64,000 nt of DNA from CAXQZM01 sp965229645. Its GTDB lineage: Bacteria > Pseudomonadota > Alphaproteobacteria > UBA7985. Where the stretch lies: positions 2,542,001 to 2,606,000 of the forward strand of contig OZ245893.1 of the NCBI GenBank assembly GCA_965229645.1, read 5' to 3'. A program made the translations under genes and the position numbers. Positions within the stretch are counted from its first letter, which is position 1; each line of letters starts with the position of its first letter. Below, piece by piece: positions 17,188 to 25,045 of this stretch. A model generated the notes under the pieces. It did no database searches, was not told the origin of the DNA, and saw only the letters and a list, made by a program, of their open reading frames with translations.

Positions 17188-17745
17188 ATGGCACGTCAGG
17201 CACGCTTAAAAGACTTGTACGAAGGCGAGATCAGGGCCTCGCTGATGCAGCAATTCGCTTTCTCTAACCCCATGCAGGTACCCAAGCTTGAGAAAATTGT
17301 TCTCAACATGGGGGTCGGGGACGCGGTTGCCGATCGCAAGAAACTGTCCAGCGCGGTAGAGGACCTGACCCTGATCTCGGGTCAAAAGCCCATGGAAACT
17401 TTGTCGCGAAAGTCCATCGCGGGGTTCAAGTTGCGCGATGGGATGAAGATCGGTGCCAAAGTGACTTTGCGCAAATACCGCATGTACGAATTTCTGGACC
17501 GATTGATCACCATAGCCCTGCCGCGCACCCGTGACTTTCGCGGCCTGAACCCCAAGTCGTTCGATGGCCGTGGCAACTATGCGCTCGGCATCAAAGAACA
17601 GATAATCTTCCCCGAAATTGAGTACGACCGGGTCGATACCATTCGCGGTCTGGACATCGTTCTCGTCACCACCGCCACAAGCAATGAGCACGCCAAAGCG
17701 CTGCTCACTGGGTTCGGCATGCCGTTCCCCAAAGACGCTGCGTAA
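17188..17745 (+). CDS. rplE: 50S ribosomal protein L5
   Basis: 185 residues. PKLEKIVLNMGVGDAVADRK, GQKPMETLSRKSIAGFKLRDG and TRDFRGLNPKSFDGRGNYALGIKEQIIFPEI are conserved L5 signatures. L5 binds 5S rRNA and contacts P-site tRNA. Its position between rplX and rpsN is canonical. Confidence 0.98.
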   Translation: MARQARLKDLYEGEIRASLMQQFAFSNPMQVPKLEKIVLNMGVGDAVADRKKLSSAVEDLTLISGQKPMETLSRKSIAGFKLRDGMKIGAKVTLRKYRMYEFLDRLITIALPRTRDFRGLNPKSFDGRGNYALGIKEQIIFPEIEYDRVDTIRGLDIVLVTTATSNEHAKALLTGFGMPFPKDAA

Positions 17746-17763
17746 AAGGAGTTTTGAAGACTT

Positions 17764-18069
17764 ATGGCTAAAAAGTCCATGATTGCCCGCGAAGTTAAGC
17801 GCGCAAAGCTAATTGAAAAATATGCAGAAAAGCGCGCGGAGCTGCGGCGAATTTCACGCGACGCCAAGGCCAGCCCAGAGGAACGCTTTATGGCGCAACT
17901 CAAGCTCGCCAAACTGCCGCGCAACAGCGCCAAGATTCGCCTGCACAACCGGTGCGGCGTTACAGGGCGTCCCCACGGCTACTACCGCAAGTTCAACATT
18001 TCGCGGATTGCCCTGCGCGAGTTGGGATCGGCGGGCAAGTTGCCAGGCGTGACCAAGTCTAGCTGGTAA
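17764..18069 (+). CDS. rpsN: 30S ribosomal protein S14
   Basis: 101 residues, the long zinc-free type: it has NRCGVTGRPHGYYRKFNISRIALRELGSAGKLPGVTKSSW at the C terminus and no CXXC pairs. S14 helps assemble the 30S head. Gene order rplE-rpsN-rpsH is canonical. Confidence 0.98.
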   Translation: MAKKSMIAREVKRAKLIEKYAEKRAELRRISRDAKASPEERFMAQLKLAKLPRNSAKIRLHNRCGVTGRPHGYYRKFNISRIALRELGSAGKLPGVTKSSW

Positions 18070-18082
18070 GGAAGGATATCTC

Positions 18083-18481
18083 ATGTCTCTATCTGATCCC
18101 ATCGGCGACTTGCTAGCCCGCATCCGTAACGGCCAGATGGCGCGTCACGGGGCGATTCGATCGCCCAATTCCAAGAAACGCCGGGCCGTTCTTGACGTGC
18201 TAAAAAAGGAAGGGTTCATTCGCGGTTATAGCGAAAACGAACTTCGCAAAGGCGTGTCCGAGTTGCGCGTTGAGCTAAAGTACTACGATGGCGAACCCGT
18301 CATCCGTGAGTTGCGACGGGTTTCGCGCCCGGGTTTGCGCAACTATTCGTCGGTCAAAGACATGCCGCGTGTGCGCAACGGCTTGGGCGTGTCGATCGTC
18401 TCGACCTCCCAGGGCCTCATGAGCGATGCCGATGCGCGCGATCGCAACATCGGCGGCGAAGTCGTGGCGCAAGTTTTTTAA
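18083..18481 (+). CDS. rpsH: 30S ribosomal protein S8
   Basis: 132 residues. SDPIGDLLARIRNGQMARH and the C-terminal GLGVSIVSTSQGLMSDADARDRNIGGEVVAQVF are diagnostic. S8 binds 16S rRNA helix 21. In E. coli it is the translational repressor of the spc operon, acting near rplE; whether that feedback operates here is not visible. Confidence 0.98.
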   Translation: MSLSDPIGDLLARIRNGQMARHGAIRSPNSKKRRAVLDVLKKEGFIRGYSENELRKGVSELRVELKYYDGEPVIRELRRVSRPGLRNYSSVKDMPRVRNGLGVSIVSTSQGLMSDADARDRNIGGEVVAQVF

Positions 18482-18491
18482 GGATCCTCCC

Positions 18492-19025
18492 ATGTCTCGA
18501 ATTGGTAAGAACCCGATCACGATCCCAGCGGGCGTCGAAGTCGCCGTTGCCGATGGTATTTTGACCGCCAAAGGTAAGTTGGGCGCGCTAAGCCTGAAAA
18601 CGCGCCCCGAAGTCGAGGTGACGGTGGCGGAAGGTCAGGTACGGATCAGTCCCAAGGGCGAGGATCAGTTTGCCCAGGCCATGTGGGGAACCACCCGTGC
18701 CAATGTCGCCAACATGTGCCACGGCGTCAGCGAAGGGTTTTCCAAAGAAATGGAGTTGGTCGGCGTCGGCTACCGCGCTGCGGTCCAGGGGCAGAAATTG
18801 CAGCTGCAGCTCGCCTATTCTCACGACATTTACTACCCGATCCCCGATGGCATCGAAATCAAGTGCGATAAGCCCACGTCGATCGTCGTAAAGGGCGCGG
18901 ACAAGCAGGTTGTGGGTCAGGTCTGCGCGGAAATCAGGGCCTATCGCCCCCCGGAGCCCTACAAGGGCAAGGGCATAAAGTTTGTCGGCGAACAGTTGGT
19001 TCGCAAAGAAGGGAAGAAAAAGTAA
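18492..19025 (+). CDS. rplF: 50S ribosomal protein L6
   Basis: 177 residues, beginning MSRIGKNPITIPAGVEV and ending with the conserved RPPEPYKGKGIKFVGEQLVRKEGKKK. L6 lies near the GTPase-associated centre. The ATG at 18492 is chosen because a longer frame upstream would run through the rpsH end. The stop overlaps the rplR start (TAATG). Confidence 0.98.
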   Translation: MSRIGKNPITIPAGVEVAVADGILTAKGKLGALSLKTRPEVEVTVAEGQVRISPKGEDQFAQAMWGTTRANVANMCHGVSEGFSKEMELVGVGYRAAVQGQKLQLQLAYSHDIYYPIPDGIEIKCDKPTSIVVKGADKQVVGQVCAEIRAYRPPEPYKGKGIKFVGEQLVRKEGKKK

Positions 19026-19393
19026 TGACTGCGACGACGTCCAGAGAAAATCGCATCAAACGCGGCTTGCGTGCCCGCGCCCATCTAAAGAAACATCTTG
19101 GCGGTCGTGCGCGCTTGTCGGTTTTTCGCAGTTCCAAAAATATCTATGCGCAGGTCATCGACGATGAACGCGGTCTGACCCTCGCTGCCGCGTCGTCCAT
19201 GGATAAGGACTTGCGCGCCAAGCTGAAGACGGGCGCCAATGCCGAAGCCGCGGGTGCCGTCGGGACCTTGGTCGCCGAACGTGCCAAGACCCAAGGGATC
19301 GACAGCGTGACCTTCGACCGGGGCGGCTTTTTGTTCCACGGTCGCGTCAAGGCTTTGGCCGATGCGGCGCGTGCCGCAGGACTGAAATTTTAA
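19025..19393 (+). CDS. rplR: 50S ribosomal protein L18
   Basis: 122 residues. RLSVFRSSKNIYAQVIDDERGLTLAAASS and the C-terminal VTFDRGGFLFHGRVKALADAARAAGLKF are L18 signatures. L18 binds 5S rRNA with L5. It shares one base with the rplF stop, so the two are probably translationally coupled. Confidence 0.98.
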   Translation: MTATTSRENRIKRGLRARAHLKKHLGGRARLSVFRSSKNIYAQVIDDERGLTLAAASSMDKDLRAKLKTGANAEAAGAVGTLVAERAKTQGIDSVTFDRGGFLFHGRVKALADAARAAGLKF

Positions 19394-19411
19394 GGAAGGG
19401 CCTGAACGACT

Positions 19412-19999
19412 ATGGCAAGAGCAAACGAAGGCAGCCGTCGCGACCGCCGGGAAGATCGCGAGTCCGCGCCCGAACTCATCGAAAAATTGGTCCATATCAA
19501 TCGCGTTGCGAAGGTCGTCAAAGGCGGACGGCGTTTTGGCTTTGCCGCCTTGGTGGTCGTCGGGGATGGCAAGGGCCGCGTTGGCCACGGCCACGGCAAG
19601 GCCAAGGAGGTTCCTGAGGCGATTCGCAAGGCGACCGAAGCCGCCAAAAAGTCGATGGTGCGCGTGGCCTTGCGCGAGGGACGCACTTTGCATCACGACG
19701 TCAAAGGCCGCTTTGGGGCGGGCCATGTGGTTATGCGTGCGGCCCCCCCAGGCACGGGAATTATCGCAGGCGGTCCCAGCCGCGCCATTTTTGAGGCCCT
19801 GGGTGTCGGCGATATCGTTGCCAAGTCCGTTGGGACCTCCAACCCCTACAACTTGGTTCGGGCAACGTTTGAAGGCTTGCAAGCGTGCCAATCCCCCCGT
19901 CAAGTGGCGGCGCGGCGCGGGCTAAAGGTCGCCGACGTTACGCGCGGACGCGCGGGCAAAGCCGATGGCGACGCGGGTCAAGCCAAGCCAGCGGAGTAG
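19412..19999 (+). CDS. rpsE: 30S ribosomal protein S5
   Basis: 195 residues. The dsRBD-like N-terminal domain (ELIEKLVHINRVAKVVKGGRRFGFAALVVVGD) and the C-terminal domain (GTGIIAGGPSRAIFEALGVGDIVAKSVGTSNPYNLVRATFEGL) are complete. S5 acts in decoding fidelity and mRNA unwinding. Canonical position between rplR and rpmD. Confidence 0.98.
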   Translation: MARANEGSRRDRREDRESAPELIEKLVHINRVAKVVKGGRRFGFAALVVVGDGKGRVGHGHGKAKEVPEAIRKATEAAKKSMVRVALREGRTLHHDVKGRFGAGHVVMRAAPPGTGIIAGGPSRAIFEALGVGDIVAKSVGTSNPYNLVRATFEGLQACQSPRQVAARRGLKVADVTRGRAGKADGDAGQAKPAE

Positions 20000-20015
20000 G
20001 AGGGAGATTTCAGGT

Positions 20016-20201
20016 ATGGCTGATACGAAACTTCATGTCACCCTAAAGGGCAGCCCCATTGGGTGTACGCAAAAAATTCGCGACACAATTTTGGGTTTGG
20101 GACTGAAAAAACCCCATCAAACCCGCGTGTTGGAGGATACGCCCGCTGTGCGGGGCATGATCCGAAAAGTTGCCCACATGGTGGATGTGGCGCAGGCCTA
20201 G
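20016..20201 (+). CDS. rpmD: 50S ribosomal protein L30
   Basis: 61 residues, the usual size for bacterial L30. LHVTLKGSPIGCTQKIRDTI followed by LGLKKPHQTRVLEDTPAVRG is diagnostic. The start MADTKLHVTL at 20016 is supported by GGAGGGAG about 10 bases upstream; the longer frame would overlap rpsE. A repeat-bearing gap separates it from rplO, which is unusual in this tightly packed operon. Confidence 0.96.
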   Translation: MADTKLHVTLKGSPIGCTQKIRDTILGLGLKKPHQTRVLEDTPAVRGMIRKVAHMVDVAQA

Positions 20202-20330
20202 ATACGGGGCTTGGTCTGAGGCGACGAACAAAACGGCCCTTGGATCGGGACTCCTATACCAACGCTGCGAAGGCTTGCGCGTTCGCGGCGTTGCTGGACG
20301 CAGAATCGGGGGGATTGACCTTCCCTCGAT

Positions 20331-20413
20331 TCAAGAACTAGCGACCAAGTGGGCACGCGGCCCGCGCGGCGCTTGAACTTGGGCTCAAGGGACGTTGCAA
20401 ACGGCCCTTGGTT
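20331..20413 (+). repeat. RPT-B copy 3 (right part) inside the spc operon
   Basis: TCAAGAACTAGCGACCAAGT is nearly identical to the corresponding stretch of copy 2 near 35170. The segment ends in the same hairpin (GGGACGTTGCAAACGGCCC then TTGG). The left part of the 234 bp rpmD-rplO gap (20202-20330) contains CTATACCAACGC and GGCGTTGCTGG, which may be a decayed repeat. I see no gene. A hairpin inside the operon could reduce read-through into rplO, secY and adk. Confidence 0.7.
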
Positions 20414-20435
20414 TTAGATTGAGAGAGACGGCGAG

Positions 20436-20933
20436 ATGAAACTGAACCAAATTTGCGATAAGAACGGCGCGCGCAAAGCCAAGAAACGGATCGGCCGCGG
20501 CGTTGGTTCGGGCATGGGAAAGACCTCGGGCAAGGGGCATAAGGGCGCTAAGTCGCGGTCAGGTGTTGCGATGAATGGCTTCGAAGGCGGGCAAATGCCC
20601 CTGCACCGGCGCTTGCCCAAGCGGGGGTTCAACAACGTGTTCCGCAAGTCCTACGCCGAGATTTCCTTGGGGCGCCTGCAAGCCGCCATCGACGAAAAAA
20701 AGCTGCCCCTAGATGCCCCCGTGACCGCGGAGATGATCCAGGCCGCGGGCCTCATTCGTCGTATCAAAGATGGGGTGCGGATCCTGGGAACGGGGGACTT
20801 GAGCGCCAAAATCGATGTGTCGGTGGCTGGGGCCAGCAAGTCCGCGACTGCCGCAATTGAGAAAGCGGGCGGCAGTGTCACGATTTTGAGCCATAAAAAG
20901 GGCCCGCGCACGGGCAAAACAGCCGTTTCCTAG
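20436..20933 (+). CDS. rplO: 50S ribosomal protein L15
   Basis: 165 residues. The Gly/Lys-rich N terminus (KKRIGRGVGSGMGKTSGKGHKGAKSRSG, then GFEGGQMPLHRRLPKRGF) is the rRNA-penetrating tail of L15, and the C-terminal globular domain follows. It is separated from rpmD by a repeat and from secY by 185 bp. Confidence 0.97.
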   Translation: MKLNQICDKNGARKAKKRIGRGVGSGMGKTSGKGHKGAKSRSGVAMNGFEGGQMPLHRRLPKRGFNNVFRKSYAEISLGRLQAAIDEKKLPLDAPVTAEMIQAAGLIRRIKDGVRILGTGDLSAKIDVSVAGASKSATAAIEKAGGSVTILSHKKGPRTGKTAVS

Positions 20934-21118
20934 GGGTTTTTGCGTTTCGTCTATTGAAAAATTGACCCTGGAGGCCTTTTATTGAGTAAATGGCGATCGG
21001 CAGTTCCGCCTAAAGAGACAGCAGTCCTTAGGGGGGAAGCTAGGGCGCCTGCGATGGAAATACCTGCGAGAGCCTCGGCCCGAGGTACACGACAGGGATA
21101 AATTGAGGAGATTGCCCT

Positions 21119-22564
21119 ATGGCTTCAGCTGCTGAGCAGTTAGCCGCAAATTTAAGCATGTCGAACCTTGGCCAAGCCAAGGAACTGCGACAACGCATTG
21201 TTTTTACTCTGCTTGCCTTGCTGGTTTTTCGCCTAGGAATCGCCATACCTGTGCCAGGTATCGACATCGCGGCGTTCGCAAATTTATTTAACAACGTGAC
21301 GACCGAGGGGGGGCTTGGCTTCTTAAGTCAAATCAACCGGTTCACGGGCGGGGCTTTGGGCTCGGGGTCGATCTTTACGCTCTCGATCATTCCGTACATT
21401 TCGGCCTCGATCATCGTGACCCTGCTGCGGGCCATGATTCCCTCGTGGGACGCCATGTATAAGGAGGGGGAGAGCGGCCGTCGGCAGTTGAACCAGTATA
21501 CGCGCTACCTTACCTTGGTTCTGGCCATGGTTCAGTCGTTCGGCATTGCGGTCGGGTTGGAAGCGGGCGCGCTGTTGGGGAACGTCCTGGTCCAGGACGC
21601 AGGCGGCTGGGCGTTTCGCCTATCGGCCATGCTGTCGATGACGGGCGGCACCATGTTCTTGCTTTGGTTGGGGGAGCAGATTTCCGCGCGCGGCGTCGGC
21701 AATGGTATTTCCTTGATCATTTACATCGGCATCATTTCGGGTCTGCCGACGGCTTTGTTCGACGCGCTCGCCAATACCAACGATGTCACCCAGCTTGCGC
21801 GCTCGCTGTTGACCTTGCTCGTCGTCGTCGCGCTGGTGCTTTTGGTTGTGTTTGTAGAACGGTGCGTTCGTAAGGTCCCCGTTCAGTATCCGTCGCGGGT
21901 CCAGGGCAACAGGCAGGTGGCGGCCAACAACCAATTCCTGCCGCTCAAAATCAATACAGCGGGGGTGATTCCCGCGATTTTTGCCTCCTCCCTCTTGTTT
22001 TTGCCGACGACTGTGCTGGCCTTCAATCAGGGGGCAAGCAACACGTGGGTGACAACGACGCTGGCTTATTTGCAGCCAGGGACCTGGCTGTTCACGGGCC
22101 TGTTTGGCCTCTTGATTATCTTCTTTGCCTTTTTCTACACCTCCATCGTTTTCAACCCCGAGGACACGGCGGAAAATCTTAAGAAGGCGGGGGGATCGAT
22201 CCCTGGCATTCGACCAGGTGGGCAAACCGCCGCCTACCTTGACTTTATTTTGTCGCGTCTGACCGTCGTTGGGGGCTTGTATCTTGCCTTTGTTGCCCTT
22301 GCGCCCATGGTCGCGGCGGACCCAGCGGCGGCGGGCCAGGCCTTTTTTGGCGGTACCGCCATCTTGATCGTTGTGACCGTGACCATCGATTTGATCAGCC
22401 AAGTGCAGTCGTACTTGGTGGCCAATCAGTACGAGGCAATTTTGCAGAAGCAAAACCTGCGAGGCGGGCCCATGGCGGCCGCCCTGGGGAGTAACCAAGA
22501 TGAGGCGCCCAAGCGCCAGACCTCGCAGCGAAAGCGCAAGCCCCGCAAGTCCAATAGCCGTTGA
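21119..22564 (+). CDS. secY: preprotein translocase subunit SecY
   Basis: 481 residues with ten predicted membrane helices. LGIAIPVPGIDIAAF, GGALGSGSIFTLSIIPYISASIIVTLL, YPSRVQGNRQVAANNQFLPLKINTAGVIPAIFASSL and the cytosolic NPEDTAENLKKAGGSIPGIRPG are SecY signatures. The tail after residue 455 is unusually basic (KRQTSQRKRKPRKSNSR). SecY forms the Sec channel with SecE and SecG. The 185 bp gap upstream (20934-21118) shows no gene. GAGGAG lies before the ATG. Confidence 0.97.
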   Translation: MASAAEQLAANLSMSNLGQAKELRQRIVFTLLALLVFRLGIAIPVPGIDIAAFANLFNNVTTEGGLGFLSQINRFTGGALGSGSIFTLSIIPYISASIIVTLLRAMIPSWDAMYKEGESGRRQLNQYTRYLTLVLAMVQSFGIAVGLEAGALLGNVLVQDAGGWAFRLSAMLSMTGGTMFLLWLGEQISARGVGNGISLIIYIGIISGLPTALFDALANTNDVTQLARSLLTLLVVVALVLLVVFVERCVRKVPVQYPSRVQGNRQVAANNQFLPLKINTAGVIPAIFASSLLFLPTTVLAFNQGASNTWVTTTLAYLQPGTWLFTGLFGLLIIFFAFFYTSIVFNPEDTAENLKKAGGSIPGIRPGGQTAAYLDFILSRLTVVGGLYLAFVALAPMVAADPAAAGQAFFGGTAILIVVTVTIDLISQVQSYLVANQYEAILQKQNLRGGPMAAALGSNQDEAPKRQTSQRKRKPRKSNSR

Positions 22565-22581
22565 GACGCGCGAGCGAAGCT

Positions 22582-23244
22582 ATGGCGCATATTTTCATCC
22601 TCTTCGGCCCGCCAGGTGCGGGCAAAGGCACGCAGGCCGAGCGCTTGGTTTCGCAGCAGCGGTACGTTCAACTGTCAACGGGCAACATTTTGCGCGCGGA
22701 AAAAGACTCAGGGTCCGATCTCGGGCGGGAACTTGCAAAGATTATGGATCGGGGGGACTTGGTGCCCGACAGCCATGTCAACGACGCCGTCGCCAAGGCC
22801 TTGGCGGCGGGGACCGACGGGCCAGGGTTCTTGCTGGACGGCTATCCCCGCACGCCCGGTCAGGCCGAGGCGCTGGAGGCAAATTTGCGGGCGTTTGATC
22901 TGCGGGTCAATGGCCTGATCAATTTGAAGGTTGAGGATTCGGCGCTGGCGCAGCGTATTTCGGGACGGTTCACCTGCGGCCAATGCGGCGCAGGGTATCA
23001 CGATACCTTCAAGGTGCCCCAGCGAAGCCATGTGTGCGACGTCTGCGGCGCCGAAGGGGCGTTTCAGCGGCGCGCAGACGACACACTTGCGAAGGTGCAG
23101 GTTCGCCTGCAGGCCTATCACCAGGAAACCCAGCCCTTGCTGGACTTCTATCAGGGCAAAGGCTTGGTCGAGACCGTGGACGGGATGGCGCCCATGGACG
23201 AGGTATCTCGCAATGTTGAGGCCGCCATGCGGCGGCGGGTCTAA
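22582..23244 (+). CDS. adk: adenylate kinase (Zn-type LID)
   Basis: 220 residues. P-loop GPPGAGKGTQ is followed by the NMP-binding segment (YVQLSTGNILRAE) and GFLLDGYPRTPGQAEAL. The LID has a four-cysteine site, CGQCGAGYHDTF...HVCDVCGAEG, so it probably binds Zn. It interconverts ATP + AMP and 2 ADP. The ATG at 22582 gives the canonical MAHIFILFGPPG start. In most relatives rpsM comes next; here an RPT-A copy directly follows the stop codon. Confidence 0.96.
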   Translation: MAHIFILFGPPGAGKGTQAERLVSQQRYVQLSTGNILRAEKDSGSDLGRELAKIMDRGDLVPDSHVNDAVAKALAAGTDGPGFLLDGYPRTPGQAEALEANLRAFDLRVNGLINLKVEDSALAQRISGRFTCGQCGAGYHDTFKVPQRSHVCDVCGAEGAFQRRADDTLAKVQVRLQAYHQETQPLLDFYQGKGLVETVDGMAPMDEVSRNVEAAMRRRV

Positions 23245-23509
23245 TTTTTGTCTCACGGCAGAAACGCTTCGCGTTTCGGCTTCTTGGGGCTGCGGTCTCA
23301 CCTCGCTCGCTTGGCTCGCTCAGCCCGACGCTTTATTGGCGGTCTCACCTCGCTCGCTACGCTCGCTCAGCCCGACCGCAGGACGGGGCCTTCGCCAATA
23401 CCCCAAGGCGCTTTCTTAGCTGATCTCGGGGCCGCTACGGGGGCCGCAGTCGCGGCCCTTGGCCCTTATACCAGCGAACATAAGATTCATTCTGGGTTGC
23501 CGCTGATAT
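23245..23509 (+). repeat. RPT-A copy 1 (forward, long class, 5' truncated)
   Basis: This copy fills the whole gap between the stop codons of two convergent genes, adk and the RNA helicase. It lacks the left terminal hairpin but keeps TCTCACGGCAGAAACGC, GCGTTTCG, the GGGGCCGCTACGGGGGCCGC core and the right end (CATAAGA..CGCTGATAT). Unlike most copies it carries two tandem versions of a 45-50 bp block with CTCGCTCGCT and GCTCGCTCAGCCCGAC. It marks the point where the ribosomal superoperon is broken. Confidence 0.88.
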
Positions 23510-24963
23510 TATTGTGTTTTCGTTCGCGCCTGTTTGCCGTGGGTGGCCCAGGCGGGCTTGCCTTTGTCCTTTCGCGCCGCCGCGTTGCGGGCGCGTTGCT
23601 TGGGTTTGGCGCGACGGCTCTGCTCAGACTTGGCGGTGTCGCCTTTGGGTGCCTTTGGGGAAGTTGGGGGCTTAGGCGGTTTGGCGCGCGGGCGTGAGTC
23701 CAGGGGGGTCCACTTCTTGGTGCGACGGCGTTCGGGCGGGGCGGGTTCTGGCTCTTTGGGATTTAGGAGGCGGGTAATCGCCGCCCAGAGCGGTTTTTCC
23801 GCAGGGCTAACGAAGCTGAAGGCCAAGCCCTTGGCGCCCACCCGAGCCGTGCGGCCGATGCGATGCACATAGTCCTCGGCCACCGGCGGCAGATCGTGGT
23901 TGATCACCAGCGCGATTTTCGGGATGTCGAGGCCGCGCGCCGCCACGTCTGTCGCGACCAAGACCCGGAACTTGGCCTTGCGAAAGTTGGCGACGATCTG
24001 CGCGCGCTTGCTTTGGCGCAAGTCCCCGTGCAGAGCCGCCGCCGTCAACCCGTGCTTCACCAAGGTCTTGGCGAGCCGCTCGGTGCCGTACTTGGTGCGA
24101 ACGAAAACAAGGGCGCTGCCCTGGTGGCTCTCAAGAATGTCTTGGAGGGCGGCCAACTTCGCGGGCTGGGGCAAAAACAGGGTGTGTTGCGTCACATCTT
24201 GCTGGGGCCGTGAGGGCGCGCCGACGCATACGCGCGCAGGATCGGTCAAATAGGCGCTGGCCAAGCGCTCGATCTTGGGCGGCAAGGTCGCCGAGAACAT
24301 GAGGGTTTGTCGTGGGTGTTTTGTCTGCCCTACCGCTTTGTCTTTTATGTGCCCTATCGCTTCGCTACTTGAGGGCGGGGGTATTCGCCCTGAATCTTTG
24401 CTTGTTGTCCGCCCTACCGCTTCGCTGCTTGAGGGCGGGGAAGCCATGGCCTTGAGCAAGGCGTCGATCTGGCCCGCAAAGCCCATGTCCAGCATGCGAT
24501 CGGTTTCGTCTAAGACCAGATAGCTCACCTTGGTGAGCTTGAGGGTGCCCTGGTTGACATGATCGTTCAGGCGGCCAGGGGTGCCGACCAAGATCGCTGG
24601 GTCGCGCGCCAGCGCCTGGCGTTGGCGGCCATAGCCGTCGCCGCCAATCAACAAAGCGGTGCCGATTTTGCGGCGCGGGCCCAAAAACCCTTCCAAAACT
24701 TTGAGGACCTGGGTTGCCAATTCCCGCGTTGGGGTCAGGACCAAGGCGCGGCGATGCTTGGGCGCGGCGGCGACATGATCGATCAAGGGCAGCCCAAAAG
24801 CGGCGGTCTTGCCAGTGCCCGTTTGCGCTGTACCCAAGACATCCTGGCCCGCCAAGGCTTTGGGGATCGCGGCGGCCTGAATCGGTGTGGGTTCAGCAAG
24901 TCCTAGCCGCTTGAGCGCGGCCAGCAACGGGGCCGACAGGCCAAGGTCAGAAAAAGAGGACAT
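23509..24963 (-). CDS. DEAD-box family RNA helicase (RhlE-like) with in-frame repeat insertion
   Basis: 484 residues. Q motif (FSDLGLSAPLLAALKRLG, then EPTPIQ), Walker A AQTGTGKTAAF, Ia PTRELA, Ib TPGRL, motif II as DETD rather than DEAD (YLVLDETDRMLDMGF), III SAT, then VFVRTK, VATDVAARGLD and HRIGRTAR. About 40 residues (173-213) between motifs II and III contain two similar PPSSSEAxG units encoded by palindromic DNA repeats. The tail after residue 405 is basic and low in complexity, as in RhlE proteins. It probably unwinds structured RNA in ribosome assembly or decay. The stop codon abuts RPT-A copy 1. Confidence 0.9.
   Translation of the reverse strand: MSSFSDLGLSAPLLAALKRLGLAEPTPIQAAAIPKALAGQDVLGTAQTGTGKTAAFGLPLIDHVAAAPKHRRALVLTPTRELATQVLKVLEGFLGPRRKIGTALLIGGDGYGRQRQALARDPAILVGTPGRLNDHVNQGTLKLTKVSYLVLDETDRMLDMGFAGQIDALLKAMASPPSSSEAVGRTTSKDSGRIPPPSSSEAIGHIKDKAVGQTKHPRQTLMFSATLPPKIERLASAYLTDPARVCVGAPSRPQQDVTQHTLFLPQPAKLAALQDILESHQGSALVFVRTKYGTERLAKTLVKHGLTAAALHGDLRQSKRAQIVANFRKAKFRVLVATDVAARGLDIPKIALVINHDLPPVAEDYVHRIGRTARVGAKGLAFSFVSPAEKPLWAAITRLLNPKEPEPAPPERRRTKKWTPLDSRPRAKPPKPPTSPKAPKGDTAKSEQSRRAKPKQRARNAAARKDKGKPAWATHGKQARTKTQ
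24326..24441. repeat. palindromic REP-like repeats inside the helicase gene
   Basis: GCCCTATCGCTTCGCT (24351) and GCCCTACCGCTTCGCT (24410) each continue with RCTTGAGGGCGGGG, about 59 bp apart. A partial third unit (GCCCTACCGCTTTG) starts at 24327. Each unit has GCCCT and AGGGC as inverted ends. They keep the helicase frame and encode the extra residues between motifs II and III. Confidence 0.75.
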
Positions 24964-25045
24964 AAGGGCTCCTGAAATTTGGAGCCAAAATAGGGTCCGT
25001 TCGAGGGGGTGCGCTTAGCAACCCCTCGATGCGAAAGGAAGGGAG

